A stretch of 64,000 bases of DNA from Methylibium rhizosphaerae (GCF_006386545.1 NZ_SWAR01000011.1:62001-126000); one strand, 5' to 3'. Shown: positions 31,112 through 40,101, counted from the first letter of the stretch. A program made the numbers and translations. The notes: a model not told the origin generated them from the sequence alone.

Positions 31112-32193
31112 GGCAGGCTGATCCCCCGGCTGATCTGCAGCTTGGCCTTGAAGGCTTCGAGGTCGTGGTCCCCGAAGATCATGGTCCGGCGCAACATCAG
31201 CGGCTGCGAGAAGAACGCGTTGCCCCCCGGGTTCACCGTCACCGCCAGCTGGTACTGGTTGCGCGTCAGCGCGTCGAGCACGACCTCGTTGGCATCGCCA
31301 TAGGGATAGGCAAAGTGGCGCACCTGCACCGGCAGTCGCCTCTCGAGCAGCTCTCGGGGAGCGCGGGCTTCGGTGTCGATCAGCTGCCGGTAGCGGTCGT
31401 CGGTTTCACCCGGCGCGCGCTCGATGAGGTTGCGGTGGGTCTTCGAATGCGACTGGATGTCCACCAGGCCGGAGGCCGCCAGCTCCTGCATCTGTGGCCA
31501 GGTGAGCGCGTCGCCCGCGCCGATGAAGTCGGTGTAGGCGAACAGCGTGGCCGGGAAGTTGTACTTGCGCAGCAGCGGCAGGGCGTGGCGGTACACGGAC
31601 TCGTAGCCGTCGTCGATGGTGATGACGACCGACCGCTTGGGCAGCGGCTGCCTGCCTTCGAGGTAGCCCACCAGCTGCGACAGGCGCACCACGTGGTAGT
31701 CGTTGCGCTTGAGCCATTCGAGCTGGGCAGCGAAGTTGGCGGACGACACCACCATCTTGTTGGCGCCCGAGCTGCTGCCGCCGAAGCGGTGGTAGCAGAG
31801 GATGGGCACGGTCTGGTATTGCTCGGCCGTCACACCCGCGGGATTGATCGGCTTGAGCGGCACCACCAGCGGCTGCCCGGCCTCGGGCCGGGTGATGTTG
31901 TTGAAATCGCCGATCACCCAGTAGCGGTCTTCGCTGCCCAGGAACCGGGCGGCGACCGAACGCAGCGTTTCATCGGACCTGGGCACGTAGATGACGAAGC
32001 GATCGCTCCTGCCGAGCACCTCGCCGGTGGCCGGTGGTGCAGCAGCCGGCGCGGCGGCGGCCCGCGGCGCCGGCGCGTCGCGGGGCGCCTCGGCCGGCGT
32101 GCCCGCACAGCCGGCCAGCACACAGGCGCCGGCCAGCCATGCCGACGCTGCTGTCGCACGACGCAGCAAGCCGTGGAATACGGCGTCGGCCAT
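31108..32193 (-). CDS. Lipoprotein polysaccharide deacetylase with LysM-like N-terminal domain
   Basis: A 361-residue lipoprotein (lipobox LAGC, Cys about residue 29). A LysM-like segment lies around residues 65-115 (FVIYVPRSDETLRSVAARFLG...VIGDFN). A NodB-type deacetylase domain follows: PILCYHRF, metal and base motif ITIDDGYESV, metal-binding HSKTH, and FAYPYGD. All catalytic motifs appear intact, so it probably removes acetyl groups from a cell-wall or surface polysaccharide in the periplasm. GAGGAGGG lies 8 bp before the ATG. It lies 14 bp downstream of kinase 1, overlaps the TPR lipoprotein gene, and is probably expressed with both. Confidence 0.88.
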   Translation of the reverse strand: MADAVFHGLLRRATAASAWLAGACVLAGCAGTPAEAPRDAPAPRAAAAPAAAPPATGEVLGRSDRFVIYVPRSDETLRSVAARFLGSEDRYWVIGDFNNITRPEAGQPLVVPLKPINPAGVTAEQYQTVPILCYHRFGGSSSGANKMVVSSANFAAQLEWLKRNDYHVVRLSQLVGYLEGRQPLPKRSVVITIDDGYESVYRHALPLLRKYNFPATLFAYTDFIGAGDALTWPQMQELAASGLVDIQSHSKTHRNLIERAPGETDDRYRQLIDTEARAPRELLERRLPVQVRHFAYPYGDANEVVLDALTRNQYQLAVTVNPGGNAFFSQPLMLRRTMIFGDHDLEAFKAKLQISRGISLP

Positions 32194-32207
32194 CTGCTGT
32201 GCCCTCC

Positions 32208-34232
32208 TCAGGTGGTCGGTTTGGAAGCGCTGCCTGGGTTGGGCTGCGCCGGGCGCCCGGCGGTCATGGGGCGGTGCGCAGGCGCCGTGGGCGGGTCGTT
32301 CAGGCGTGCCGGCGGCACCGGCGTGGGCGGCGAGCTGCTGCCCGCCCCGGCGGCCCGGTCCTGCAGCGCCTGCGCCATCTGGTCGAAGGCTGCGTACAGC
32401 AGGCCGAATTCGTCCTTGCGCTGTTCGCGGATGCGGTGGTCGAAGCGGCCCTTGGCAATCTCGCCCATGGACTCGATGACCAGCTTGATCGGCTGCGCGA
32501 ACCAGTTGGCCACGAAGTACATGGCCACGGCCACCGCCAGCACGGTCACCACCACCAGCACCGCCATCAGGCCCATCGACAGCCGCGCCACATAGATGAG
32601 CGGCCGCTCCGGCAGGCCGAGAGCCACGCGGCCGACCTGCTTGTCCTGGAAGGTGATCGGCGCCTCGAACCCGAGCACGGTTTCAGCGCCGACGGCGTAG
32701 CGCGACATCGCCACCCCGTCGACCCGCTTGTTGGAGATGGCCTCGGCGGCCGGTGGCTTGTAGGCCTGCCCCAGCAGCGTGCTGTTGCTGGCCGCGCGCA
32801 CGATGCCTGAGCGATCGATCACGGTCACGCTTTCGAAATCGCGTGTCTTCATGATCTCCTGCACCGCCACCTCGACCGTGACCCAGTCTTCGCCCAGCGC
32901 GGCCACCGCGTTCTGCGCGGCGATGAAGCGCGCCAGCGCGGCACCGTTGTCGGTGACCTGGTTGATCATCGCCGCGTACTGCCGCTGGTGGATCACGCCG
33001 GCCGCCAGCGCCATCACGCCGGCGACGATGAGCGCCATCATGCTGGCCCACTTCACCCGCAGCGGCACGATGCGCGGCTTGTCCTTCTGCCGCGCGGCCT
33101 CGTCGAGATCGCCGAGCACGCGCGTGAGCGCATCGGACAGCTCCTTGCCGGTCTGGAAGCGCCGGTCGGGCGACTTGGCGAGGCAGCGCTCGACCACCCG
33201 CCGCAGGGCCGAGGGCACGTCGGGGCGCAGCTTCTCGATGGGCGGCGGGTCTTCCTTGGCGATCTTCATCGCCAGCGCGACGAGGCTGTCGCCCAGGAAT
33301 GGCCGCTGGCCGGTCAGCATCTGGTAGAGCACGATGCCGACCGAGAAGAGGTCGGAGCGGCCGTCGAGCTTGTCGCCCTGCGTCTGCTCGGGAGACATGT
33401 ACTGCGGCGTGCCCAGCACGTCGCCCACGCGGGTGCGCTGCTCGGAGCTGGTGGACTCCATGTGCGCGATGCCGAAGTCGGTGACCTTGATGGTCTGCGT
33501 GCCCTTCAGCCGCACGATGTTGCCGGGCTTGATGTCGCGATGGACGATGCCGTGGGCATGCGCGTAGTCGAGTGCGCGCGCGAGCTGGATGCCCATGACC
33601 ACCACGTCGCGAACCGGCAGCGGCTTGCCGCTTTCCATCACGTCGGACAGCGCGTCGCCGTCGAGCAGCTCCATGGCCATGTAGGGCCGGCCCTCGATCT
33701 CGCCGACGTCGTGCACGGTGACGATGTTGGGGTGCGAAAGGCCGCCGGCGGCGCGCGCCTCGCGCAGGAAGCGCGCCCGGTACTCGCCGTCTTCGCAGAG
33801 CGTGGCATGCAGGAACTTGATGGCCACGTCGCGGCCGATGCCGGGGTCGTGCGCCTTGAACACGGTGGCCATGCCGCCGCGGCCGAGCCGGTCCTGGATG
33901 ACGTAGCGGCCGACCTGCCGCACCGTGAGCCCGCCCGCGCGCGCGCCGCCCGGCAGGGTTTCGCTGGAATGCCGCGCCGGCGTCTGCGGCGCTGCGGCGG
34001 GCGGCGCGCCGGTGGAATGGAGCGGCTGGGTGACCGGGCCGCTGCTGCCGGGGCCGCTGCTGCCGGCCCTGTCGGCCGCCGGGCCGGCCGGGGCCTGGGG
34101 CACCGCGCTCACCGGCACGATGCGGGTGACTTCATCGTCGTCGTCGTTGCCGGCGGGTGGGACCGGCGTGGCAACACCGGCAGAGGCGCCGCCGGGGACC
34201 TTGGCGCCGGAATTTCCTGGTGGTTGTGACAT
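32208..34232 (-). CDS. Transmembrane Ser/Thr kinase with periplasmic sensor and HAMP domain (PpkA-like)
   Basis: A 674-residue Hanks-type kinase. A disordered N-terminal 100 residues contains the acidic patch DDDDEVTRIVP with Thr36. The kinase domain (about 109-375) has GRGGMATVF, Lys138 in VAIKF, HRDIKPGN (230-237) and DFG (251-253). Membrane helices near 393-414 and 555-580 flank a periplasmic sensor; a HAMP-like region and Pro-rich tail follow on the cytoplasmic side. It is the likely PpkA counterpart that phosphorylates TagH. A 17-bp T6SS element lies 78 bp upstream. It is divergent from the second kinase and leads the deacetylase and TPR lipoprotein genes. Confidence 0.92.
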   Translation of the reverse strand: MSQPPGNSGAKVPGGASAGVATPVPPAGNDDDDEVTRIVPVSAVPQAPAGPAADRAGSSGPGSSGPVTQPLHSTGAPPAAAPQTPARHSSETLPGGARAGGLTVRQVGRYVIQDRLGRGGMATVFKAHDPGIGRDVAIKFLHATLCEDGEYRARFLREARAAGGLSHPNIVTVHDVGEIEGRPYMAMELLDGDALSDVMESGKPLPVRDVVVMGIQLARALDYAHAHGIVHRDIKPGNIVRLKGTQTIKVTDFGIAHMESTSSEQRTRVGDVLGTPQYMSPEQTQGDKLDGRSDLFSVGIVLYQMLTGQRPFLGDSLVALAMKIAKEDPPPIEKLRPDVPSALRRVVERCLAKSPDRRFQTGKELSDALTRVLGDLDEAARQKDKPRIVPLRVKWASMMALIVAGVMALAAGVIHQRQYAAMINQVTDNGAALARFIAAQNAVAALGEDWVTVEVAVQEIMKTRDFESVTVIDRSGIVRAASNSTLLGQAYKPPAAEAISNKRVDGVAMSRYAVGAETVLGFEAPITFQDKQVGRVALGLPERPLIYVARLSMGLMAVLVVVTVLAVAVAMYFVANWFAQPIKLVIESMGEIAKGRFDHRIREQRKDEFGLLYAAFDQMAQALQDRAAGAGSSSPPTPVPPARLNDPPTAPAHRPMTAGRPAQPNPGSASKPTT

Positions 34233-34309
34233 TGCGTTGAGCCCTACTCCCTGGAAAAGCCAGGCACCGCCGAACCAGACCGGATGCTGTACGCCGGCAC
34301 AGGCCGGTG

Positions 34310-34326
34310 CAATGTCCGAAAGTCAC
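34310..34326 (-). promoter_or_regulatory. T6SS 17-bp upstream element, copy 3 (kinase 1 operon)
   Basis: Plus-strand CAATGTCCGAAAGTCAC; in the gene direction GTGACTTTCGGACATTG, 78 bp before the kinase 1 start, inside the 235-bp divergent gap with kinase 2. A degenerate version (CAAAGGTCGAAGGTCAT, 34399-34415) lies nearer kinase 2. Confidence 0.6.
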
Positions 34327-34467
34327 TGACCGGCCCCGCCGGGCAGCTGCGGCCGGCGCCCCCGAAACGCGGGGAAACCCCCTAGAACATCAGGGCGCCA
34401 AAGGTCGAAGGTCATCGTGACAAACGCTCTGGTTGGAGTACCTTTTGATCGGGGCCGAAGCGAGACC

Positions 34468-36216
34468 ATGACGACACCCGACGACAACGAACGGACCATC
34501 AGCAAGGGTTTGGTGCCGAGCTCGGGGCGCAACAGGGCGCTCGACGGGCCCGCGAACGCCTTGCCGGCGGGCACTCGCCTGGCCGAGTTCGAGGTGCTGT
34601 CCGTGATCGGCGAGGGCGGCTTCGGCATCGTCTACCTCGCCTACGACCATTCGCTCAGCCGGCAGGTCGCCATCAAGGAGTACATGCCCGCCGAGCTGGC
34701 CTCGCGCACACAGGCGTTGACCGTCTCGGTGCGTTCGGAGCGCCATGCCGAAACCTTCGCCGCAGGCCTGCGCAGCTTCATCAACGAGGCGCGCCTGCTG
34801 GCGCAGTTCGACCACCCGTCGCTGCTGAAGGTCTACCGCTTCTGGGAAGCCCACGGCACCGCCTACATGGTGATGCCCTACTACGCCGGCACGACGCTGG
34901 GCCGCACCCTCAAGCAACGCAAGGGCCCGCCCGACGAGGCCTGGCTGCGCCACCTGCTGGAGCACCTGCTCAACGCGCTGGAGCAGATGCACGAGGCGCG
35001 CTGCTACCACCGCGACATCTCGCCCGACAACATCCTCATCCAGCCCGACGGGCGCCCGCTGCTGCTCGACTTCGGCGCGGCGCGGCGTGTCATCGGCGAC
35101 ATGCAGCGCGCGCTCACCGTCATCCTGAAGACCGGCTACGCGCCGGTGGAACAGTACGGCGAGATGCCCGAGATGAAACAGGGCGCGTGGACCGACCTGT
35201 ATGCCCTGGGCTCGGTGATGCACTACGCCATCACCGGGCAGACACCGCCGCCGGCGGTGCAGCGCTTCCTGTCCGACAAATACGTGCCGCTCGCGCAGCT
35301 GGCGGCCGCACGCTACAGCCAGGCGTTCCTGCAGGCGATCGACCGCTCGCTCGCGGTGCAGCCCCAGGACCGGCCGCAGAGTGCGGCCGAGATGCGCGCG
35401 CTGCTGGCGCTGCCGGCCCCTGCCGCCGGCCCCGCCCCAGCCCCGTGGTCACCGCCGGCCACGGCACCCGCCACAGCGGCCAGGTCGACACGCGAGCCGA
35501 TGCTGGGCAATGCCTCGCCCGCCACGGCTTCGCGGCGCGAGCCTTCGTTCGCCACCTCGATGTTCACCGTCAGCGGCAGCGCGGCCGCAACCGTTGCGGC
35601 CCCCGTCGACCTTTCGCTGCCCACGCAGGCCCCGGCCACCGGGCGACCCGCCGCGTCATCGCAAGACCGCCGCGGGCGCCGCACCCTGGCGCTGGCCGGC
35701 GCCGCCGTGGCCGCCGCCGTGGCAGCCTCCGTCGGGCTGGTCTACCTGCTGGTCGAGTTCACCGCGTCACCGCCCGAAAGCAGCGCCACGGTGCGCTACC
35801 GCACCCACGATGAAGACAATGCGGCGGTCAGCACCGAAACCGCGCCGGCTCCGATCGAGTCGGCCTCCACACCGACGGCGGTGCAGACCCAGGTGGGCGG
35901 GCTGACCCCGCCCGCTTCCGGCGGCGCCGCTGAAGCGCTCGGCTCCTCAGGCACCAGCACCGCCCCCCTTGACGATCCGGCGCCGGCCGACGTGGCGGTG
36001 CAGGCAGCAGCCACACCGACGCCAGCCCCCGCAGAGCCTGCACCGGTGGTCGCACGGGTCACGCGCAGCACGGCTGCAGATCGCCGCCCCGTCACCACGA
36101 GCACGGCACGGGCGTCCCAGTCTCGCCGCTGCATCGACATCATCCAGCGCGTCTCGCTCGGTGAGCCCCTCACCACCGAAGAGAAGGACATCCTCAAACA
36201 GGAGTGCGGGCAATGA
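34468..36216 (+). CDS. Second Ser/Thr kinase, single-pass with periplasmic tail
   Basis: A 582-residue kinase. The kinase domain (about 40-315) has GEGGFGIVY, Lys70 in VAIKEY, HRDISPDN (181-188) and DFG (201-203). A Pro/Ala/Thr-rich stretch follows, then one membrane helix (406-430) and a 150-residue periplasmic tail ending in a small helical CIDIIQRVSLGEPLTTEEKDI segment with two cysteines. HRDIS in place of HRDIK/L is a known variant. ATG 34468 is used; a GTG 51 bp upstream lacks support. The stop overlaps the OmpA-like lipoprotein start (ATGA), so the kinase may sense the envelope through that partner. Confidence 0.9.
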   Translation: MTTPDDNERTISKGLVPSSGRNRALDGPANALPAGTRLAEFEVLSVIGEGGFGIVYLAYDHSLSRQVAIKEYMPAELASRTQALTVSVRSERHAETFAAGLRSFINEARLLAQFDHPSLLKVYRFWEAHGTAYMVMPYYAGTTLGRTLKQRKGPPDEAWLRHLLEHLLNALEQMHEARCYHRDISPDNILIQPDGRPLLLDFGAARRVIGDMQRALTVILKTGYAPVEQYGEMPEMKQGAWTDLYALGSVMHYAITGQTPPPAVQRFLSDKYVPLAQLAAARYSQAFLQAIDRSLAVQPQDRPQSAAEMRALLALPAPAAGPAPAPWSPPATAPATAARSTREPMLGNASPATASRREPSFATSMFTVSGSAAATVAAPVDLSLPTQAPATGRPAASSQDRRGRRTLALAGAAVAAAVAASVGLVYLLVEFTASPPESSATVRYRTHDEDNAAVSTETAPAPIESASTPTAVQTQVGGLTPPASGGAAEALGSSGTSTAPLDDPAPADVAVQAAATPTPAPAEPAPVVARVTRSTAADRRPVTTSTARASQSRRCIDIIQRVSLGEPLTTEEKDILKQECGQ

Positions 36217-37439
36217 AAGCGAACCCTCTTCTTCAGCGTGCGGCCGCCATGTCGCGGCCTGACCTTGCACTGTGGGCCTCGCTGCTCCTCATCGGAGCGC
36301 TGCTTGCCGGCTGCGCCACGCCGCCCCCGCCCGCGGCCAGCACCGACGAAGTGGCCTTCGAGCAGGCGGTCGCCCAGGCCACCGACAACCTGATGGCGCA
36401 GACCCAGAAGCTGCCGGCCTTCGTGGCCAAGCTCACCGGCACGCGTGCCGTCGTCATCGACCCCATGTTCGAAAGCCCCTCGGGCCAGCAGACCGCGCTG
36501 ACGCGGCAGCTTGAAGAACGCGTGACGATGCGCCTGCGCGGCAACCAGTTCGAGGTGCTGCCGTTCCAGCCGGCCAGCCTGGGCAAGGCCCAGTACCTGC
36601 TGACGGGCACGCTCACACGCGTGCAGGCCGCCGCCAAAGCCGGCGGGCGCCCGCCGTTCCAGATCGACCTCGCGCTCACCGACACGAAAAACGGCATGGT
36701 GGTGGCGCAATCGTCGTCACGCGCACGCGACGACAACCTCGACACCACGCCCACGCCCTACTACCGCGACAGCCCCATCCTCGTGAAGGACGGCGTGGTC
36801 GATGGCTACATCCGCACCAGCGCCACGCAACCCGGCAAGCCGGCCGACCCGGCGTACTTCCAGCGCGTGACCACGGCGGCCACCATCAACGAAGCCACGC
36901 AGCTGTACAACGGCGACCGCTACCAGGAAGCGCTGGACCTCTACAAGACCGTGCTCGCCACGCCCAGCGGCGAACAGATGCGCACGCTCAACGGCATCTA
37001 CCTCACCTGCATGAAGCTTGGCAAGAACACGGAGGCCGAGCAGGCCTTCGGCAAGGTGGTGGCCTATGGCATTGCCAACAACAACCTGGGCGTGAAGTTC
37101 CTGTTCAAGCCCAACAGCACCGACTTCTGGCCCGACCCGAAGATCAGCGGCCCGTACCCCATCTGGTTGCGGCAGATCGCGCGCTACAGCGCCAGCGAGA
37201 AGGTCTGCATGAACGTGGTGGGCCACACCAGCCGCACGGGCAGCGAGCCCTACAACGACCGTTTGTCGGAGCAACGCGCGACGGCGATCCGTCAGAAGCT
37301 CGCCGCCGAGGCACCGGAGTTGGTGACGCGCACGAAGGCCAGCGGCGTGGGCTTCCGCGAGAACATCATCGGGACGGGGACGGATGATGCGACGGATGCG
37401 CTGGATCGGAGGGTGGAGTTCAAGATTGTGGGGTGTTGA
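36213..37439 (+). CDS. OmpA-like/TPR lipoprotein coupled to kinase 2
   Basis: A 408-residue lipoprotein (lipobox LLAGC). The N-terminal half (about 40-220) resembles a CsgG/curli-assembly-type alpha-beta domain (AVVIDPMFESPSGQQTALTRQLEERV, YLLTGTLTRV). TPR-like helices follow (about 230-290), then a C-terminal OmpA-like domain (VKFLFKPNSTDFWPD...MNVVGHTSRTGSEPYNDRLSEQRATAIRQKL as landmarks) that should bind peptidoglycan. AGGAG precedes the ATG, which overlaps the kinase stop. It probably anchors the system to the cell wall. It is the last intact gene before the insertion remnant. Confidence 0.88.
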   Translation: MKANPLLQRAAAMSRPDLALWASLLLIGALLAGCATPPPPAASTDEVAFEQAVAQATDNLMAQTQKLPAFVAKLTGTRAVVIDPMFESPSGQQTALTRQLEERVTMRLRGNQFEVLPFQPASLGKAQYLLTGTLTRVQAAAKAGGRPPFQIDLALTDTKNGMVVAQSSSRARDDNLDTTPTPYYRDSPILVKDGVVDGYIRTSATQPGKPADPAYFQRVTTAATINEATQLYNGDRYQEALDLYKTVLATPSGEQMRTLNGIYLTCMKLGKNTEAEQAFGKVVAYGIANNNLGVKFLFKPNSTDFWPDPKISGPYPIWLRQIARYSASEKVCMNVVGHTSRTGSEPYNDRLSEQRATAIRQKLAAEAPELVTRTKASGVGFRENIIGTGTDDATDALDRRVEFKIVGC

Positions 37440-37869
37440 GGACTGACACGACCGTCCTGCTCATGGGGCGAAGTCTGCGACTCGCCGTGTTAAGGGTTGT
37501 CGGTCCGCGCAAGTCGCTGCAGGTCTTTTGCTGGCTGAGACCGTGCTGGCGCCTCGGGGTCGAGCACGTCGATAGACAGTCGTTCTCCGAGCGGAAGCGC
37601 CTTGCTTGTCGAGCCCACTGACCAACCGCTGCACAACTACGTCGCGCCAGCGCATGAAGGCATCGGGCGAAGGCAAGACGTGCAGAGCTACCTGTTCGGC
37701 TATCGCCGCGTCGCTTTGCGCGTTGCCTCCGTCAAACCCGTAGAGCACATTGAGCACTGTTGTCAACGCAAGGCACACCGGCCCGTCTACCAAGACTTCC
37801 TGAGGATGATCATCCAACAACATGTAGGCGGCATCTAGCTCAAAGGCCCAGCAGGCGACTCGAGAGGTG
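37440..37869 (-). other. Degraded, unassigned stretch beside the insertion remnant
   Basis: 430 bp without an intact gene. On the minus strand one frame reads on from the broken transposase for about 100 codons, with coding-like composition (AYMLLDDHPQEVLVDGP as a sample). A second frame ends in LPLGERLSIDVLDPEAPA... and stops at a TAA. This looks like the frameshifted tail of another gene joined to the element. I do not recognise it. Composition is lower in GC than the neighbours. Confidence 0.4.
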
Positions 37870-38476
37870 AGCATGTTGTCGTAGATGCCTCGCCGCGGCA
37901 CACCGCCGAGCACCGAGAAGGCGTGGTTGTGCGCGTCGAACAGCATCTCGTGGGTCTGCAGCAGGTAGGCGCGCAGCAGGAACGCCCGGCAGTGGCTGAG
38001 CTTGAAGTGCGCCACCTGCAGCTTGGTGCGCTCCCCAGCAATGACCGCCCAGTCCTCGCTCCAGTCGAACTGGAAGGCTTCTCCGGCGCTGAACGCCAGC
38101 GGCACGAAGGTGCCGCGCCCGCTGGTCTGTTCGGCCTCGTGGCGCTTTGCCGTCCACGCGCGCGCGAACGCGGCCACGCGGTTGTAGGAGGCGTCAAAGC
38201 CAGTGCCACCAGGTCGGCGTGCATCTGCTTGAGTGTGCGCCGCTGCTTGCGCGACTCCGTCGCCTCAGTCTTGAGACAGCCCGAGAGCTTGTCGGCATAC
38301 GCGTCGAGCTTGCTCGGGCTCACGCGCTTGGCGTAGCGTGGCCCGGCCACTTCGGCGCGCAGGTACTTCTTGATGGTGTTCCGAGACAGGCCGGTGCGCT
38401 GGGCTATCTTGCGGATGGACAGCTGCTCTCGCAGTGCCCACCGCCGGATGACACTCAGTGTCGCCACGTCAATCAC
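37870..38476 (-). pseudogene. istA: IS21-family transposase IstA, truncated and frameshifted
   Basis: The N-terminal half of an IS21-type IstA. GTG 38476 follows AAGAGGA. The helix-turn-helix reads IRKIAQRTGLSRNTIKKYLR, then MHADLVA. A frameshift near 38197-38206 moves the reading frame to GFDASYNRVAAFARAW. The integrase-core start FVPLAFSAGEAFQFDWSEDWAVI carries the first catalytic Asp region. The protein continues to VLGGVPRRGIYDNM, where IstA homology stops at about 37870. The rest of the catalytic domain and istB are missing, so the element is dead. Confidence 0.88.
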
Positions 38477-38522
38477 TCCTCTTGCTGTCTGCCACTCAAA
38501 GCAGCAGGTTAGGGTTCTTGCG

Positions 38523-38548
38523 TGGGTCAGTTCCGGATGGAAATCACA
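38523..38548 (-). mobile_element. Left terminal end of the IS21-type element
   Basis: On the minus strand TGTGATTTCCATCCGGAACT... matches the TGTgGATTTCC-type ends of IS21 relatives. It lies 72 bp upstream of istA and 3 bp from the stop codon of the immunity-like gene, so it marks the insertion boundary. The other end was not found. Confidence 0.6.
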
Positions 38549-38551
38549 GCG

Positions 38552-39550
38552 TCATGCCGTCTTCTTCCAGACCCCAGGCGCGATGAGGCTCACGCGAGCC
38601 AAGCGGTTTTCCACCGTGCTGTAGAAGATGCGAAGCGAGAAGTCCGGTTCGTGCCACAGCGCAATGCCGCTGTATGGATCGTCGAGGCGCTCGTCAGGGG
38701 CCCGGCCCAGTTTGCGCTCGGCGGTTTCTGGCGAATCCTCGAAGCTCAGGTCGAATGGCAGGCCGCCCCGCCAAGCGCGTGCACCAAGTTCGCGCTCTCG
38801 GCAGAAAGTCATGCCGATGAGCAAGGCCTCTTGCAGCGTGCCGCCGCGTGCCGGTTGCGGTGCCGTGAACTCGACCATGAGGCCGTACGGATCGCACAGG
38901 TCGCAGGTGCTCGTCTCGCGGATCTGCGCCAGGTGGTCTTGGAGCCCGAAGGGACCGAGCGTCTGGTCCACAGCAGGGTCGCTCAAGGGGAGGCCCAGCA
39001 AGGCGACGAGGCTGTCGATGGACGGTGGCGCAGCCAGCGCATAGCCGAGCGGCGGCAATGGAGGTTCCATCAACTCGCACAGAACGCAGGCTATGCAGCT
39101 GCCCCCTGCGGCATAGCTCACGATCACTAGGTTCCCCTGCACGTCCCACGTGTCGCGCACGTAGGAATGGCGGTTGGACCCGATCGCATCCATCTTCCGG
39201 CGGACCGTGGCGCGGTCGTCAGTGAGCTTGAGGCCGAATGGCAGCGGGCAGGGGTAGGGGCGCACATTGGGGTGCTGCCCGTACAGGTAGAGCTGCGTCA
39301 GCAGCATGGGCCGCTTGCCGAACTCTGTTTCGTCGAGGCCGAGCCAGGCGGCCTCGTCATCGAACCCGAACTCGATGCCGCGGCGCGAATTCTTCACCCA
39401 GGACTGCGTTTCGACGACGGGCCCGTCGGCGTCTTCCTCATCGATTTCGACTTCCGGCCGATTGCGAACGGCATGGTGCTGCAGCGCACCTTCGACGAGA
39501 GGGTCGGTGGCTGGACGCCCCAGCAGCGCAATCAGGTCGTTCGGGTTCAT
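38552..39550 (-). CDS. Two-domain candidate T6SS immunity protein
   Basis: A 332-residue soluble protein with no signal peptide. It consists of two copies of one domain: residues about 1-165 (LIALLGRPATDPLVEGAL ... PLPFGLKLTDDRATVRRKM) and about 175-330 (LVALLGLPLSDPAVDQTL ... GLPFDLSFEDSPETAERKLG). The next gene upstream encodes a single copy of the same domain. I know no named function, but two related genes directly after a PAAR/toxin pair is the standard immunity position. It starts 15 bp after the stop of the single-domain gene. An IS21-type element inserted 3 bp after its stop. Confidence 0.75.
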   Translation of the reverse strand: MNPNDLIALLGRPATDPLVEGALQHHAVRNRPEVEIDEEDADGPVVETQSWVKNSRRGIEFGFDDEAAWLGLDETEFGKRPMLLTQLYLYGQHPNVRPYPCPLPFGLKLTDDRATVRRKMDAIGSNRHSYVRDTWDVQGNLVIVSYAAGGSCIACVLCELMEPPLPPLGYALAAPPSIDSLVALLGLPLSDPAVDQTLGPFGLQDHLAQIRETSTCDLCDPYGLMVEFTAPQPARGGTLQEALLIGMTFCRERELGARAWRGGLPFDLSFEDSPETAERKLGRAPDERLDDPYSGIALWHEPDFSLRIFYSTVENRLARVSLIAPGVWKKTA

Positions 39551-39565
39551 CGGCGGTGTGCAGGC

Positions 39566-40036
39566 TCAGCTTCCCACCCGCGGCAGGGTGAGGGCCAAGG
39601 TCTGGAACTTCAGGTCTTGGGTGTAGGTCACGTTCACCTCCAGGCCGTCGCGCAGCCATATGTCGGCCGGAACGTCGTCGATGATGGTCGATGGTTCACC
39701 CAGCACACGCCGCACATCGGCCTGGGTCATGCCTGCAGATAGTCCGAGGGGAAGGCTTCCCTGGTAGCCGCCCTTCGGCTTGCCAGGGCTGAGGGCCGCT
39801 TCAACCGAGGTCAAGAGCAGCGGACCTTCGCCGATGTCTTGATCCGTTAAGTCGTTTTGATAGGCCTCGTCGGTCATCTCCAGCCACAGGTGCTGGCCCT
39901 TGAGTTCGAAGATGACGCTGGGATCGTCCTTGTCCCGCTTTGGAAGCTTCTTCACGCCGGCTGCGGCCAACGCAGCCTTGACTTGCGGGTCGTCCTGGCT
40001 TTTGCCGAGGAGTTCGATCCACATTCCCATGCTCAT
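39566..40036 (-). CDS. Single-domain candidate T6SS immunity protein
   Basis: A 156-residue soluble protein with the same pattern as each half of its neighbour: WIELLGKSQDDPQVKAAL near the N terminus, GPLLLTSVEAAL in the middle, and LPLGLSAGMTQADVRRVLG near residue 110. GGGAGA lies 7 bp before ATG 40036. It follows the candidate nuclease toxin by 65 bp on the same strand, the usual place for a cognate immunity gene. The toxin specificity of this and the two-domain homologue is inference. Confidence 0.75.
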   Translation of the reverse strand: MSMGMWIELLGKSQDDPQVKAALAAAGVKKLPKRDKDDPSVIFELKGQHLWLEMTDEAYQNDLTDQDIGEGPLLLTSVEAALSPGKPKGGYQGSLPLGLSAGMTQADVRRVLGEPSTIIDDVPADIWLRDGLEVNVTYTQDLKFQTLALTLPRVGS

Positions 40037-40101
40037 TTGATGTTCTCCCGATGATGATGACGGTTCGCGGCGACGGCGTTAGCGCCCGCGCGCGGCGTGG
40101 C

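Noticed and set aside
37461-38177. An intact 238-codon gene spanning the IS remnant and the unknown fragment
   Set aside because: The N-terminal half is the frameshifted middle of IstA; the join at about 37870 is a fusion by decay, not a gene.
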